Below, in pieces: positions 12,786-13,079 of a stretch of DNA of 13,079 nt. Numbering within the stretch: the first letter of the stretch is position 1; each line of letters begins with the position of its first letter. A program made the position numbers and the translations under genes. Source of the DNA: Sporomusaceae bacterium UBA1887 (lineage in GTDB: Bacteria > Bacillota > Negativicutes > Sporomusales > DSM-15969); the NCBI GenBank assembly GCA_002337925.1, contig DDHB01000068.1, positions 1,432 through 14,510 on the forward strand. The letters run 5' to 3'. The notes beneath the pieces are model-generated. The model worked only from the letters and a program-made list of their open reading frames with translations. It was not told the origin of the DNA and ran no database searches.

Positions 12786-13079
12786 TTAATTATGACGAAT
12801 TCGTTTAAGAAAGGCTTTTGTCCGGTCCTGCTCGGTGTTTTCAAATAGCTTCTGCGGTGGACCTTCTTCTACGATAACACCCTGATCCATAAAGATAACC
12901 CGGTCTGCAACCTCACGGGCGAAAGCCATTTCATGTGTCACCACAACCATTGTCATGCCTTCTATGGCTAGTTCCCGCATAGTAAGCAAAACTTCACCCA
13001 CTAATTCGGGGTCAAGAGCAGAAGTAGGTTCATCAAAGAGCATGATTTTAGGCTTCATGGCTAATGCCCGGGCGATAGC
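12786..13079 (-). CDS. Polar amino-acid ABC transporter ATP-binding subunit (C-terminal part)
   Basis: The last 97 codons of a GlnQ-type ATPase lie in the window, and the gene continues past the right edge. The visible part begins at AIARALAMKP, just after the signature motif. It contains Walker B with the catalytic glutamate, LFDEP (14-18), the D-loop SALD (20-23) and the switch histidine in VVVTHEMAFAREV (His49). The ending GVIVEEGPPQKLF...RTKAFLKRI is typical of polar amino-acid uptake ATPases. A full protein would be about 240 residues, so roughly 145 are missing. The first in-window ATG (13056-13058) is internal, because the same frame with family sequence continues upstream of it. It is likely the last gene of an uptake operon, as a terminator follows. 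The amino acid transported is unknown. Confidence 0.92.
   Translation of the reverse strand, partial: AIARALAMKPKIMLFDEPTSALDPELVGEVLLTMRELAIEGMTMVVVTHEMAFAREVADRVIFMDQGVIVEEGPPQKLFENTEQDRTKAFLKRIRHN

Overview
This 13-kb window looks chromosomal and comes from a low-to-moderate GC bacterium of the Bacillota. Most genes have strong AGGAGG-type ribosome binding sites, GTG and TTG starts occur, and factor-independent terminators are frequent. An iron-sulfur aldo/keto reductase next to a GlcD/GlcF-type 2-hydroxyacid oxidase pair suggests a strict or facultative anaerobe. A Negativicutes (Sporomusa/Pelosinus-like) origin is my best guess, but it is inferred from gene content only. I see no rRNA, tRNA, CRISPR array, transposase or phage gene.

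Layout. (1) Positions 1-466 hold no gene. They contain two diverged copies of one structured repeat unit in inverted orientation, a central dyad, a further hairpin and a strong 18-bp hairpin. (2) Positions 467-4279 (minus) carry a SWIM/SNF2-family ATPase gene followed by a small pyridoxamine-phosphate-oxidase-fold flavoprotein gene. (3) Positions 4547-5069 (plus) hold a YhcH/EbgC-family gene preceded by a 12-bp inverted repeat and closed by a good terminator. (4) Positions 5114-8854 (plus) form an apparent three-gene operon: an Fe-S aldo/keto reductase, a GlcD-like FAD oxidase and a GlcF-like CCG-domain Fe-S protein. (5) Positions 8855-9430 are intergenic. They contain a 161-bp imperfect palindrome, then a strong plus-strand promoter, a folded leader, a possible 13-codon leader ORF, a 35-codon membrane-peptide ORF and a 21-bp hairpin. 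(6) Positions 9431-13079 (minus) encode the end of a polar amino-acid ABC-transporter ATPase, a DUF401 membrane protein, an AEC-family permease and a cytoplasmic L-asparaginase.

How the genes may work together. The plus-strand redox operon probably oxidises a 2-hydroxy acid such as lactate or glycolate. GlcD would hold the FAD and GlcF the iron-sulfur relay, with the aldo/keto reductase acting on a related carbonyl or handling the electrons. The minus-strand block looks like amino acid or organic acid uptake; asparaginase would release aspartate and ammonia, and the co-oriented AEC permease could carry the amide, aspartate or a dicarboxylate product. These links are inferred from neighbourhood.

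The least explained parts are the repeat at the left end, whose stems appear to keep pairing while their sequence changes, and the cassette at about 9072-9430. That cassette resembles a leader-peptide-controlled translational attenuator for a tiny membrane protein.
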